A DNA stretch of 35,482 nt from JASFEQ01 sp050122535 (GCA_050122535.1 JASFIT010000003.1:1-35482), one strand, 5' to 3'. Numbered from the stretch's first letter, positions 1-6,590 are shown. Numbers and translations are program-made. Notes: a model not told the origin generated them from the letters alone.

Positions 1-131
1 CGCAAAGGGTTTGGCGTGTTTACTGAATTACTGCAATGATTATATATGTTAGTATATTTTATTAAAGTTAAACATCAGATCTTATTCATATGAGAGAAAG
101 ACCCAATTTCTCTTTTAGAGGAGGGGAAAGT

Positions 132-527
132 ATGAATTGGAAGCAGTTAATCGTTACACTGCTCATCATATTCTTTTTCATGACGAGTATGGGTTGTACG
201 GCCGCATTGGTTGCCGGAGGGGCTGCTGCCGGAATCGGGACCTACAAGTATATCGAAGGTGAGCTCCAATCGACTGAAAAGGTGTCGTTGGATAAAGCTT
301 ACTCGGCCACAGAGAAGGCTATAGAAGAGCTTGAATTCACTATCACAAGCAAGCAAAAAGACGCTTTTGATGGAGAGTTGATCGCTAGGCGAGCGACAGG
401 CAAGAAGGTTGCGGTCAAGCTCAAGAGACTGTCGGATAATGTTACCGAAATAAAAATTCGTGTAGGAACGTTCGGGGATGAAGACATATCAAAGGATATT
501 CTCGATACCATGAAGAAGTATTTTTGA
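132..527 (+). CDS. DUF3568-like small lipoprotein
   Basis: 131 aa. The ATG at 132 is chosen because GAGGAGGGG lies just upstream (117-126); an in-frame ATG at 90 has no such site. The N-terminus is a hydrophobic export signal (about residues 6-20) ending in SMGC, a lipobox-like site with Cys22, followed by an Ala/Gly-rich stretch. The rest (about 35-131) is a mixed alpha/beta domain with the pattern typical of DUF3568 proteins: a helix (SLDKAYSATEKAIEEL), then beta strands with Lys/Arg-rich turns. Function is unknown; the family is common in Deltaproteobacteria. Probably anchored in the outer or inner membrane facing the periplasm. It stands alone, with over 300 nt to the next gene. The lipobox is not ideal (Ser at -3), so a plain signal peptide is possible. 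Family call is from recall of the pattern. Confidence 0.75.
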   Translation: MNWKQLIVTLLIIFFFMTSMGCTAALVAGGAAAGIGTYKYIEGELQSTEKVSLDKAYSATEKAIEELEFTITSKQKDAFDGELIARRATGKKVAVKLKRLSDNVTEIKIRVGTFGDEDISKDILDTMKKYF

Positions 528-892
528 GTGATATTTTGCTATATCTTGGGCTTGTAGGATTTCCCAATAGCCCTCTTCCCACCTGATTCATAGGGTTTTC
601 CCCTTTGATCCCTTTCTTGCCGCAGCTTAGAGGGGAAGTATGTAAATTCTTGCCATAACGTGGAAGTTGATTTCTTATGTTTGGGCGCTTTCTTGCCCAT
701 TTTCTGTGAGGTCCACGGGTTGGACCAACTTAAGTATTTATAATCACGCGAGATCCTGTCATGCCCTGGTTTGGTATTAATCTTGCCATTAATGTTAAAA
801 CGATGAGAGCTGGAGCAAGTTTGCCAGCCGCTTAGTCACTAATTATTTTGCCTATTGACAGTATTGCCTTACATACTCGCAAGGAAGTAGAA
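528..892. other. Intergenic region with sigma-54-like site and dyads
   Basis: No convincing gene. A weak hairpin (GGGCT..AGCCC, about 548-585) follows the lipoprotein gene but has no clear T-run. Two dyads lie upstream of the promoter-like site at 771-787: TGGGC/GCCCA at 682-699 and GGTCCA/TGGACC at 710-726. They could be activator sites, but they do not resemble each other. Confidence 0.5.
771..787 (+). promoter_or_regulatory. Candidate sigma-54 promoter for the DUF5658-like gene
   Basis: TTGGTATTAATCTTGCC has GG at 773-774 and GC at 785-786, exactly the GG-N10-GC spacing required for sigma-54. The -12 part is TTGC; the -24 part is TTGGTAT where the consensus is TTGGCAC. The predicted transcription start is near 797, giving a leader of about 95 nt. 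Confidence rests mainly on two near-identical sites at 3744-3760 and 4872-4888. Confidence 0.5.
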
Positions 893-1240
893 ATGCAAAG
901 AGCTTGTATATATGAAACACATTCTCCAAGAATTTTTGCCGTGATACTAGTCATTGTTTTACTTAGCATATCAGATGCCTATCTGACCTTGGATTTAATC
1001 AGCCGCGGGGCGGTAGAATTAAACCCAATAATGGCGTATTACCTGGATCACAGTGCGCTTGCGTTTTTCGGGATTAAATATTTATTGACTTGTGCGTCAA
1101 TCATCGTAATCTTGGCTATTAAGGACCTGTACCTGTTCAGGACCAAGGTTCAAGGGAAAATCTTATTTGTCTTCCACCTCATTGTACTAACTTCAGTCGT
1201 TCAATGGGAACTATACTTAGTTTTTGTTTGTCAGAGATAG
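893..1240 (+). CDS. DUF5658-like small integral membrane protein
   Basis: 115 aa. ATG 893 is preceded by AAGGAAG (881-887); an in-frame ATG at 848 lacks a ribosome site. Three hydrophobic segments are visible (about residues 13-32, 52-74 and 88-108), so it is a polytopic inner-membrane protein. The stretch SDAYLTLDLISRGAVELNP, then a Pro-Ile-Met-Ala and a Gly-Ile-Lys-Tyr before the second helix, fits the DUF5658 pattern (D-x-x-x-T, E-x-N-P-x-M). Function is unknown. It is preceded by the sigma-54-like site at 771-787 that also precedes two membrane microproteins further on, so it may belong to the same regulon. Confidence 0.7.
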   Translation: MQRACIYETHSPRIFAVILVIVLLSISDAYLTLDLISRGAVELNPIMAYYLDHSALAFFGIKYLLTCASIIVILAIKDLYLFRTKVQGKILFVFHLIVLTSVVQWELYLVFVCQR

Positions 1241-1551
1241 CGATACATTGTAATTTTGCCCTCAAAGTGCCTTCGGGTTCTGTGGTAAGGTTTTTCCATG
1301 CACACCCCGTTTTTGATCTGATTAGCCCTGGGAATTATAAATCCAACTCACATTCCTATCACATCCTGAGAAAGGGCGTTTTTTGTCAATAACAACTTGA
1401 TTTTAGCCAAAAATAGGCTATGATGCCTCTTATCGATAAAGGTTTCCCTTTATGGGTGTTCGGGTTTCGTTCTCAGGGAAGGATTCAATGGTCAGAAGTG
1501 GCAACCTGAGGTTTGGAACCATGAGAATCTATTCAAAAGGAGGGCAGCGCT
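1241..1551. other. Intergenic region and cold shock gene leader
   Basis: No gene seen. The first half (1241-1390) shows nothing clear beyond a GGGCG-TTTTTT stretch near 1375-1385. The second half holds a probable promoter (1397-1424) and a leader of about 120 nt with a hairpin, ATAAAGG/CCTTTAT, at about 1435-1452. Long structured leaders are usual for cspA-type mRNAs. Confidence 0.5.
1397..1424 (+). promoter_or_regulatory. Probable sigma-70 promoter of the cold shock gene
   Basis: TTGATT (1397-1402), a 16-bp spacer, then TATGAT (1419-1424). The predicted start near 1431 gives a leader of about 120 nt. Confidence 0.5.
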
Positions 1552-1752
1552 TTGGCAGAAGGAACGGTAAAATGGTTTAGTGAAAAGAAGGGATATGGCT
1601 TCATTGAGCAAGAAGACGGTCCTGATGTATTTGTTCATCATTCAGGAATCAGTGGGGAAGGCTTCAAGTCACTCAGAGAAGGCGACAGGGTCACCTTTGA
1701 CATAGAGCAAGGTCAAAAAGGCCCTTCTGCGGTAAATGTCACGGTAGTTTAA
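1552..1752 (+). CDS. Cold shock protein (CspA family)
   Basis: 66 aa, the usual size of a single cold shock domain. It carries both RNA-binding motifs, RNP1 (KGYGFI, residues 13-18) and RNP2 (VFVHHS, about 26-31), in the standard frame GTVKWFSEKKGYGFI. It binds single-stranded RNA/DNA and acts as an RNA chaperone in the cytoplasm. The start is TTG at 1552, set by a strong AAAGGAGGG 8 nt upstream; the next residues (AEGTVKWF) match the family N-terminus. Monocistronic: promoter at 1397-1424 and terminator at 1773-1815. Cold induction cannot be read from sequence; many paralogs are not cold-induced. Confidence 0.97.
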   Translation: MAEGTVKWFSEKKGYGFIEQEDGPDVFVHHSGISGEGFKSLREGDRVTFDIEQGQKGPSAVNVTVV

Positions 1753-1772
1753 CAACTGTTGGGAGTTGAAAG

Positions 1773-1815
1773 AAGGGCAGCCCATGGAATAATGATGGGT
1801 TGCCTTTGTTTATTT
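1773..1815 (+). terminator. Rho-independent terminator after the cold shock gene
   Basis: A stem of about 13 bp (AAGGGCAGCCCAT with ATGGGTTGCCTTT, including G-U pairs), loop GGAATAATG, followed by the T-rich TTTGTTTATTTT. Confidence 0.85.
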
Positions 1816-1909
1816 TGATCGAAAAATTCAAGGAGAATGGAATCTGCAACGGAACTCTCTGGTCGGCCAGGAATGATTTTGGCAAGAATTGTAGAATAGC
1901 TGAGGAAGA

Positions 1910-2725
1910 ATGTTTGCTATGAAAGCCCTAAAAAGAACAAGTGTATCGGCCGTAATGGTATTATATTTGGGGGTTGGCCTCTGCTATGCTCAGAATCCTG
2001 CTAAACAAATCTCGGATAAAGCTTTGGAGTATGCTGCTGAAGGGAAATTTACAGAGGCCCAAGAGGAATTTGAAGAGGCCTTAAAGATTGACGCGTTCTA
2101 TGAACCTGCAAAAAGAAGTTTGAAAATCATTGAAGATGTCATTGCCCAGAAAATAGAAGTCGAGACGGCTTTTCATCTGTTTAGGGGGGCAGTCTATCAC
2201 AACAGGGGGCAACTGAGTAAAGCAATTGGCGAGTACAATAAAGCCATAGAGATAAATCCTAAGTATGCTCCAGTCTACAACAATCGTGGATTCGCCCATA
2301 TTGGCAAAGGCGAGTATGACCAGGCCATCTCTGATTTCAATAAGGCCATAGAAATAAACCCTAAGTTTGCTATGGCCTACAACAATCGGGGGTATGCCTA
2401 CAGCGTAAAAGGCGAGTATGACCAGGCTATCTCTGACTCATACAAGGCCATAGTGTTAAACCCCAAGCTTCCTATGGCTTACAACAATCGGGGGCTTGCC
2501 TATCTCAATAAAGGCGAGTATGACCAGGCTATCTCTGACTGCAATAAGGCCTTGGAGGTAAATCCGAGGGATGCTATGGCTTACAACATTCGCGCGGTTG
2601 CCTATTTTTTCAAAAGAGAATTCGATAAGTCATGGCATGACGTCTATCAAGCACAAAATTTGGGATATCCAGTCCGTCAAGAGTTTCTCAAATCTCTCAG
2701 AGAAGCCTCAGGAAGAGAGAGATGA
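1910..2725 (+). CDS. Secreted tetratricopeptide repeat protein
   Basis: 271 aa. A signal peptide (about residues 1-27, ending YAQ) is followed by a degenerate TPR (about 33-66), a linker, then four or five TPRs of 34 residues from about 88 to 250 (YNNRG.AY..KGEYDQAISD..KAIE.NP). Probably periplasmic or outer-membrane associated, acting as a protein-interaction scaffold; the partner is unknown. The start could be ATG 1910 (GAGGAAG only 1-2 nt away) or ATG 1919 (about 10 nt from GAGGAAG, better spacing); the latter removes three residues. The central repeats are nearly identical in DNA with an exact 102-bp period (GGCGAGTATGACCAGGC at 2309, 2411 and 2513), pointing to recent internal duplication. 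No terminator is obvious. Confidence 0.9.
   Translation: MFAMKALKRTSVSAVMVLYLGVGLCYAQNPAKQISDKALEYAAEGKFTEAQEEFEEALKIDAFYEPAKRSLKIIEDVIAQKIEVETAFHLFRGAVYHNRGQLSKAIGEYNKAIEINPKYAPVYNNRGFAHIGKGEYDQAISDFNKAIEINPKFAMAYNNRGYAYSVKGEYDQAISDSYKAIVLNPKLPMAYNNRGLAYLNKGEYDQAISDCNKALEVNPRDAMAYNIRAVAYFFKREFDKSWHDVYQAQNLGYPVRQEFLKSLREASGRER
2309..2538 (+). repeat. 102-bp tandem repeat inside the TPR gene
   Basis: Three successive repeat units share a near-identical 26-bp core at 2309, 2411 and 2513. The period is one 34-residue TPR. Confidence 0.85.
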
Positions 2726-3115
2726 TCCATTGTAACGCCGCCCTAACCTAAGATTTTACCTGTTTACTTCCTCACATCATATTATATAGTCCATATTTGA
2801 CCTGTGAGTTTCCACTTCTCCTATTCATCTGCACTCTAGAGCATCCCGAAAAAATCCTGATTAGGTTTCATAATCTTTAGGCGGAGGTCAATGTAGGAGC
2901 CACAAGTATCAATAATCATACATCCAAGTGTGTTTTTCCTGCCTCATCATGTCCAGCTTACTGGATATGTGTTCCCGCCCCTCTCCTGCCTTTTCTGTCA
3001 CTCATGCTGCCTGTAAGCCGAAATATTTTATGAAAAATCTGGATCTAGAAATCAAAGTCTTTTTTTTGGCACGGTTCATGCTGCTTAGAAACGTGCGTGG
3101 GGTAGAGAAACGAGA
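2726..3115. other. Intergenic region upstream of the PilZ gene
   Basis: About 390 bp. A 63-codon open frame (2928-3119) exists, but it has no ribosome site and its composition is not protein-like. Its only notable content is the sigma-54 site at 3066-3082. No clear activator dyad was found 80-130 bp upstream of it. Confidence 0.5.
3066..3082 (+). promoter_or_regulatory. Sigma-54 promoter ahead of the PilZ gene
   Basis: TTGGCACGGTTCATGCT matches TTGGCACG-N4-TTGCW at all but one position: GG at 3068-3069, ten bases, GC at 3080-3081. The predicted transcription start, about 3093, is 23 nt before the ATG at 3116, which leaves room for the GGGGTAGAG ribosome site. Confidence 0.75.
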
Positions 3116-3493
3116 ATGACAAAAGAAGAAAATATCGAGCGAAGAAAATATACGCGATTCCGGGCCAAAGATGGCGCCTTAATAGAAGTGCGCTCTCATC
3201 GAGGTAGACTGGGAGAAATTATAGACATCAGTAAGGGGGGACTCGCGTTTCGTTATATTGATATAGGAGATAGACCAAAAGGGTCTTTTGAGCTTGACAT
3301 ATTTTTGAAGGAAACTGGTTTTCGTTTGGAAAAGGTGCCGGCTAAGACCATTTCTGATCTCAAAACGACGAAGTATTTTCCTTACAGTTCAACGAAAACC
3401 AGACGACAGGGAGTACAGTTTGGTGAGCTTACACACAATCAGCTCTCCAAGTTGGAGGATTTTATCCAGAACTACACCACAGGTGAAGTGTAA
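3116..3493 (+). CDS. PilZ domain protein (predicted c-di-GMP receptor)
   Basis: 125 aa, a stand-alone PilZ domain. Both c-di-GMP-binding motifs are present: RxxxR in RRKYTRFR (Arg10 and Arg14) and D/NxSxxG in DISKGG (Asp37, Ser39, Gly42). The rest is beta-rich with a C-terminal helix (about 107-120), as usual. It should bind cyclic di-GMP in the cytoplasm and pass the signal to a partner; no diguanylate cyclase or phosphodiesterase gene is in the window. The sigma-54 promoter at 3066-3082 places it under an enhancer-binding activator, a common arrangement for motility, pilus or envelope genes. Start ATG 3116 fits that promoter and leaves the RxxxR motif near the N-terminus. Confidence 0.92.
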   Translation: MTKEENIERRKYTRFRAKDGALIEVRSHRGRLGEIIDISKGGLAFRYIDIGDRPKGSFELDIFLKETGFRLEKVPAKTISDLKTTKYFPYSSTKTRRQGVQFGELTHNQLSKLEDFIQNYTTGEV

Positions 3494-3642
3494 TGGATCG
3501 TTCGGCTGATCGGTGAGCACCGGCCTGAAAAGGGTGTAACGCCCTAAGGTAGGGTCATCATCGCCCTGCTTCGTTGTCGCCTACCCACCTTTACATTCCC
3601 TCCTTTCTGCAGTGTTCTTCAACTCAGATACGCACAACAATT

Positions 3643-3672
3643 TGTGCATCTTGCACAGTTTAGTGTGCATCT
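3643..3672 (+). promoter_or_regulatory. Possible enhancer (UAS) for a sigma-54 activator
   Basis: TGTGCATCTTGCACA (3643-3657) is a perfect inverted repeat with a 3-nt centre, followed by GTGTGCATCTT (3662-3672). It lies about 100-125 bp upstream of the start predicted from 3744-3760, the usual place for an enhancer-binding protein. Inference only. Confidence 0.4.
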
Positions 3673-3743
3673 TTTTGGACTGATCATCCGAACAGGTTGA
3701 AATAACCGCCCGAAAACTGAAGATAAATTATTCACCAGTTATT

Positions 3744-3760
3744 TTGGTATCATTCTTGCT
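3744..3760 (+). promoter_or_regulatory. Candidate sigma-54 promoter of microprotein 1
   Basis: TTGGTATCATTCTTGCT: GG at 3746-3747 and GC at 3758-3759, exact N10 spacing, with a consensus -12 element (TTGCT). It differs from the site at 4872-4888 only in the central bases. Confidence 0.6.
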
Positions 3761-3938
3761 CAATTATAACGTGGGATCTGTTTTCTTATCTGTGGGCCAA
3801 GTCTTCAATTCATAAATAGGAAGAGGAAGTTATCACGCAGGCCTTAGTGCTGGGTAAGCGGAAGTCTTTAATGAATTCGAGAAAATAGGTCATGGTATTG
3901 GCAAACCGAAGCAGCAAGCCGTAGGAGGGGGTGATTTT

Positions 3939-4142
3939 ATGGCCGGTGAGTTTGTGATGCTCGAAGAGATGAAAAATATCTGCTACTGGGCAAGTCTTAT
4001 GTTACCCACAGTGATTTGCCTTCCTTTTATCCTCAGTAGATTAATTTACCAACTTGTAATATGGATGCGCCGCAATTCATCTAAACTTGGGTGGGAAGAT
4101 AATTATATCCAGCGCCTATCAATGAACCTTGGAAACCCCTAA
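3939..4142 (+). CDS. Single-pass membrane microprotein 1 (paralog of 4919-5227)
   Basis: 67 aa; family not recognised. ATG 3939 follows a strong AGGAGGGGG (3923-3931). A short N-terminal segment (MAGEFVMLEEMKNICYW) precedes one hydrophobic stretch (about 18-42) and a basic, Trp-containing C-terminus (RR....KLGWEDNYIQR). It aligns without gaps to the product of 4919-5227 over 59 residues. Shared positions are M1, GEFV (3-6), L8, N13, C15, W17, TV (24-25), C27, PF (29-30), L32, KL (49-50), W52, Y56 and R59. The positive-inside pattern suggests an outside N-terminus and a cytoplasmic C-terminus. It sits behind a sigma-54-like site. The paralogy and the ribosome site argue that it is a real gene; its role is unknown. 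Confidence 0.75.
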   Translation: MAGEFVMLEEMKNICYWASLMLPTVICLPFILSRLIYQLVIWMRRNSSKLGWEDNYIQRLSMNLGNP

Positions 4143-4257
4143 CGCAACCACTTAACCGAACCGACTTGCTTTGCTCATGAGTCAAAGCCCCTTATGTTAA
4201 AAGCGCCGGACCCGTTCCCAGTTCATTTTTGCACAGAGCAAGCGTGGAGAGAAACTC

Positions 4258-4464
4258 ATGGATAAACTAGAGAGCCTGCTAGATATCTTGTCGTCAGACC
4301 GTGAATATGAAAAGCGTTTCGCCATTGCAAAGGTCTCAAGGAGTTGCATTTGGTGTGGGGAAGAAGCTGTGGAGTTTAGAGACGCATCCGCCCGACTCGA
4401 ATATTTTGTCTCTGCCCTCTGTCAGAAGTGTCAAGACGAGTTTATTGGTGGAGGCGAGCAATGA
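4258..4464 (+). CDS. Four-cysteine microprotein, possible zinc ribbon
   Basis: 68 aa; family not recognised. ATG 4258 is preceded by GTGGAGAG (4244-4251). A charged N-terminal helix (about 1-24) leads to CxxC (Cys30, Cys33) and a second CxxC (Cys55, Cys58), spaced 21 residues apart, which fits one zinc ribbon. The C-terminus is short and acidic. It lies 115 nt after microprotein 1 on the same strand without a clear terminator between them, so it may share its transcript. A near-palindrome (CTTTGCTCATGAG-T-CAAAG) near 4169-4186 lies in that gap. The stop is followed at a distance by the hairpin at 4662-4730. Function unknown; a regulatory or partner-binding role is conjecture. Confidence 0.6.
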   Translation: MDKLESLLDILSSDREYEKRFAIAKVSRSCIWCGEEAVEFRDASARLEYFVSALCQKCQDEFIGGGEQ

Positions 4465-4661
4465 GGGCGACCCAAAAATCCTCAAACGGACTCGGTGTTG
4501 CATCAGCGTTTTCAGCTGGATAGACCGCTTGAAACGCTACTCCTTACCCCCTTCAGAAATAGGGTCTTTTTCGCTCAAGAATACGGATTTCACCTTGTTG
4601 ACCTTCCAATCCCCTTGAGTGCCCCGGCTTCCACTCGAGGGACCCACATACCAATGGTGCA

Positions 4662-4730
4662 GACCCCTGAGAGTTCTCATCCCCCCCAAAACAAGACTCC
4701 AGAACAATCCTCAGGGGTCATTCTTTTTTC
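4662..4730 (+). terminator. Terminator-like hairpin
   Basis: A perfect 10-bp stem (GACCCCTGAG 4662-4671 with CTCAGGGGTC 4710-4719), extended by GTTCT/AGAAC inside, followed by ATTCTTTTTTC. The loop is long, but the GC stem and T-run suggest it ends the upstream transcript. Confidence 0.65.
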
Positions 4731-4773
4731 AAGATCCTTTTCATGCCTTTCCCTCTTCTGTATGAAATAAGAA

Positions 4774-4790
4774 ACACATTGTGTGCACTT
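4774..4790 (+). promoter_or_regulatory. Possible enhancer dyad for the 4872-4888 promoter
   Basis: ACACATTGTGT is an inverted repeat running into GTGTGCACTT, which resembles GTGTGCATCTT at 3662-3672. It sits about the same distance (84-90 bp) upstream of its promoter as the dyad at 3643-3657. Suggestive only. Confidence 0.3.
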
Positions 4791-4871
4791 ATAAGCCAAG
4801 TACCAGATTTATTGCTGAATTGGCTTGAGCTAACCTTTTGGAGATTCAGGGAAACGGTTTTGAAGCCTGTT

Positions 4872-4888
4872 TTGGTATCTTTCTTGCT
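4872..4888 (+). promoter_or_regulatory. Candidate sigma-54 promoter of microprotein 2
   Basis: TTGGTATCTTTCTTGCT: GG at 4874-4875 and GC at 4886-4887, exact spacing, -12 TTGCT. The predicted start near 4898 is about 21 nt before ATG 4919 and just upstream of the GGGAAGGGGGG ribosome site. Confidence 0.65.
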
Positions 4889-4918
4889 GTCAGTCTAATA
4901 GGGAAGGGGGGTTGTTTC

Positions 4919-5227
4919 ATGGTGGGAGAATTCGTTTTTCTGACAGACATAAGCAATCTTTGCCAGTGGACAAATGCCATATCGGTCACAGTCGCTTGCG
5001 TTCCTTTTGTTCTCTTCGCATTTCTACACAAGATTATTCCACGAAGACCTAGCCAACTCTTCAAATTGGAATGGCGCAAAGACTACTTCGAGCGAGGTTT
5101 CTTGAGGATTGCCAGAACAGAGGGTGATACTCAGCAGAAGAAGAGGTTTGAAGATGGCGAAAGGGAAGTTCAAGTTCCTGGAGTCGAAGATCCTCAGCAG
5201 GCTGCTATCAACAAGCAGGCCGGTTAA
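4919..5227 (+). CDS. Single-pass membrane microprotein 2 (paralog of 3939-4142)
   Basis: 102 aa; family not recognised. ATG 4919 follows GGGAAGGGGGG (4901-4911). In-frame codons exist upstream to 4838, but they cross the promoter-like site at 4872-4888 and are unlikely to be translated. The first 59 residues match the product of 3939-4142 without gaps: MxGEFVxL, NxCxW, TVxC, PFxL, then KLxWxxxYxxR. One transmembrane segment lies at about 18-40. The extra C-terminal tail of about 40 residues is highly charged and Gln-rich (DTQQKKRFEDGEREVQV, then PQQAAINKQ), probably cytoplasmic and disordered. The tandem paralogs with matching promoters imply duplication of a gene plus its control region; the role is unknown. 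Confidence 0.75.
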   Translation: MVGEFVFLTDISNLCQWTNAISVTVACVPFVLFAFLHKIIPRRPSQLFKLEWRKDYFERGFLRIARTEGDTQQKKRFEDGEREVQVPGVEDPQQAAINKQAG

Positions 5228-5678
5228 CGAAACGTCCCGGAATTTCTACGACTCGCTGCCGCCATAGCCTCTTTCCATTAATGGCGGGAACCTAACTTGT
5301 ATACCCATCCCATATCCACCCTGATGCCTTGACATTTGGGCATCTGACGTCATTCCTGATGAGGCCTTTTCTCCCATAAATCCTCGCCTTTAGATCGCGC
5401 TCGGTGATGGATAACAAACTCCATTGGCAAAGGCATTAGGTTACGTTGTGAGTATTCCTATCGCTCAGGGTGCCTATGTGCCCTGACAAGGTATTTCTGT
5501 TTCTTTTAGGCCCGGTGATCAGAATTTAATAAGGAATTTAGAACCAGAAAATCAGGTATTCCCCGATTGACCATCATAACGGAACAATCTTTATAATTAT
5601 TTTTAGGCATGTGGGACCCTGACATAGCTTAGAACGCATTGCTGTTATCTTGAGATAATCAAGCGGGGTTAATCAATC
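5228..5678. other. Intergenic region upstream of the FHA-GAF gene
   Basis: No gene seen. A small hairpin TCAGGG/CCCTGA lies at 5465-5485, followed by a T-rich stretch that could be a weak terminator. A probable promoter is at 5567-5597. Confidence 0.45.
5567..5597 (+). promoter_or_regulatory. Possible sigma-70 promoter of the FHA-GAF gene
   Basis: TTGACC (5567-5572) and a perfect TATAAT (5592-5597), but with a 19-bp spacer, longer than the optimal 17. Confidence 0.4.
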
Positions 5679-6590
5679 ATGGTTAAGCTTTATATTCTGG
5701 GAGGCCCTGAAAAAGGCAAGTCTTTTGACCTTGAAGGCGATCTCATGACGATTGGTAGAGGCTCTGATTGCCATATCCGAGTGAAGGACAAGTCAGTGTC
5801 TCGGAAGCATTTGGAAATTCTCAGGAAAGAGGACAAGTATTTCATCAAGGATCTAAAAAGCAAGAACGGGACATACGTTAATGACGAGCACATAAAGCCG
5901 GGGAAGCAATTTGAAATAGCACTGGGGCTTCTGGTCGCTATTGGCAAGACCTTGTTCTGCGTAAATGAAGCGTATCTGGCCGAAGATGATGGCTTGGCGA
6001 CTGTGCTGGATTCATTTGATCTCGCTAAAGAGATGAGCCAGAGCGGCACGGTCTTCGTACAAGATAGGCCCATGACGCCACAAAAAAATATAGAATTGCT
6101 TTACAAAGTATCCCATATCCTAAGGCAATCGCTAAACATCAACGAAATCTTGGAAAATATATTGCAGGACCTCTTGGATCTCCTCAAAAGAATCGACAGA
6201 GGCGTCTTTATCCTGGTGGATGGGAAGACGGGGGAATTATCAGATCCCATTGCCCTCATCAAAAAAGAGAACAGGGAGCCCTCTAAATCCTTTAGTCGGA
6301 CCATCGTGAGTCGAGTTATGACGAGAGGTAAACCAGTCATCATGTTGGACACCCTTAACGAGGATGAAGCTGATCTCTCAGCGAGCATGCACTCTATGAA
6401 AGTCCGCTCTGTCATGTGCGTTCCCTTGATTAGCAGGTCAAAACTACGAGGCGTTATCTATGTGGACTCTGTGGACAAACCCTATGGATTTCGAAGAGAG
6501 GATCTTTCTCTCCTCAGCACTCTAGGTGTGCCAGCCGCCATCGCCATAGAGAATGCCTCATTCTACAAAGAAGACGATACCATGACGTAG
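5679..6590 (+). CDS. FHA and GAF domain signalling protein
   Basis: 303 aa, cytoplasmic. Residues 1-95 form an FHA domain with all marker residues for phosphothreonine binding: GR at 26-27, SRKH at 41-44 and NGT at 63-65. After a linker (96-135), a GAF domain covers about 140-295 (helical entry KNIELLYKVSHILRQSL; CVPLISRSKLRGVIYVDS; ending in the helix LSLLSTLGVPAAIAIENA). It stops at the end of GAF with no output domain (no HD-GYP, GGDEF, cyclase or sigma-54-activating ATPase). Proteins with this pair often carry such an output, so this one probably signals through a partner. No Ser/Thr kinase gene is in the window. Start ATG 5679 gives the family N-terminus (VKLYILGGPEKGKSF); no strong ribosome site is evident. 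Confidence 0.9.
   Translation: MVKLYILGGPEKGKSFDLEGDLMTIGRGSDCHIRVKDKSVSRKHLEILRKEDKYFIKDLKSKNGTYVNDEHIKPGKQFEIALGLLVAIGKTLFCVNEAYLAEDDGLATVLDSFDLAKEMSQSGTVFVQDRPMTPQKNIELLYKVSHILRQSLNINEILENILQDLLDLLKRIDRGVFILVDGKTGELSDPIALIKKENREPSKSFSRTIVSRVMTRGKPVIMLDTLNEDEADLSASMHSMKVRSVMCVPLISRSKLRGVIYVDSVDKPYGFRREDLSLLSTLGVPAAIAIENASFYKEDDTMT

Larger units (their letters stand above)
3494..3938. other. Intergenic region with activator-like dyad and sigma-54-like site
   Basis: No gene seen. Two small hairpins (CGGTG/CACCG near 3510-3525 and AGGGT/GCCCT near 3530-3546) follow the PilZ gene. Then come a perfect dyad at 3643-3657, a half-copy at 3663-3672, and the promoter-like site at 3744-3760, followed by a leader of about 168 nt to the microprotein start. 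Confidence 0.5.
4465..4918. other. Intergenic region between microprotein genes
   Basis: No gene supported; two open frames here (within 4301-4618 and 4495-4770) lack ribosome sites and look random. It holds a terminator-like hairpin (4662-4730), a small dyad (4774-4790) and a sigma-54-like site (4872-4888). Confidence 0.5.

Noticed and set aside
11..27. TTGGCGTGTTTACTGAA as a sigma-54 site for the first lipoprotein
   Set aside because: The -12 position is GA rather than GC.
2928..3119. 63-codon frame ending on the PilZ start (ATGA overlap)
   Set aside because: No ribosome site, Cys/Ser-rich non-protein-like composition, and it runs through the sigma-54 promoter of the PilZ gene.
3525..3555. 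GTAACGCCCTAAGGTAG resembling 23S rRNA
   Set aside because: Only a few bases match the 23S motif around CCTAAGGTAGC, and nothing around it looks like rRNA.
3898..3913. TTGGCAAACCGAAGC as another sigma-54 site
   Set aside because: Spacing is GG-N9-GC; sigma-54 needs N10.
4301..4770. Two overlapping open frames after the four-Cys microprotein
   Set aside because: No ribosome sites, and they cross a terminator hairpin.
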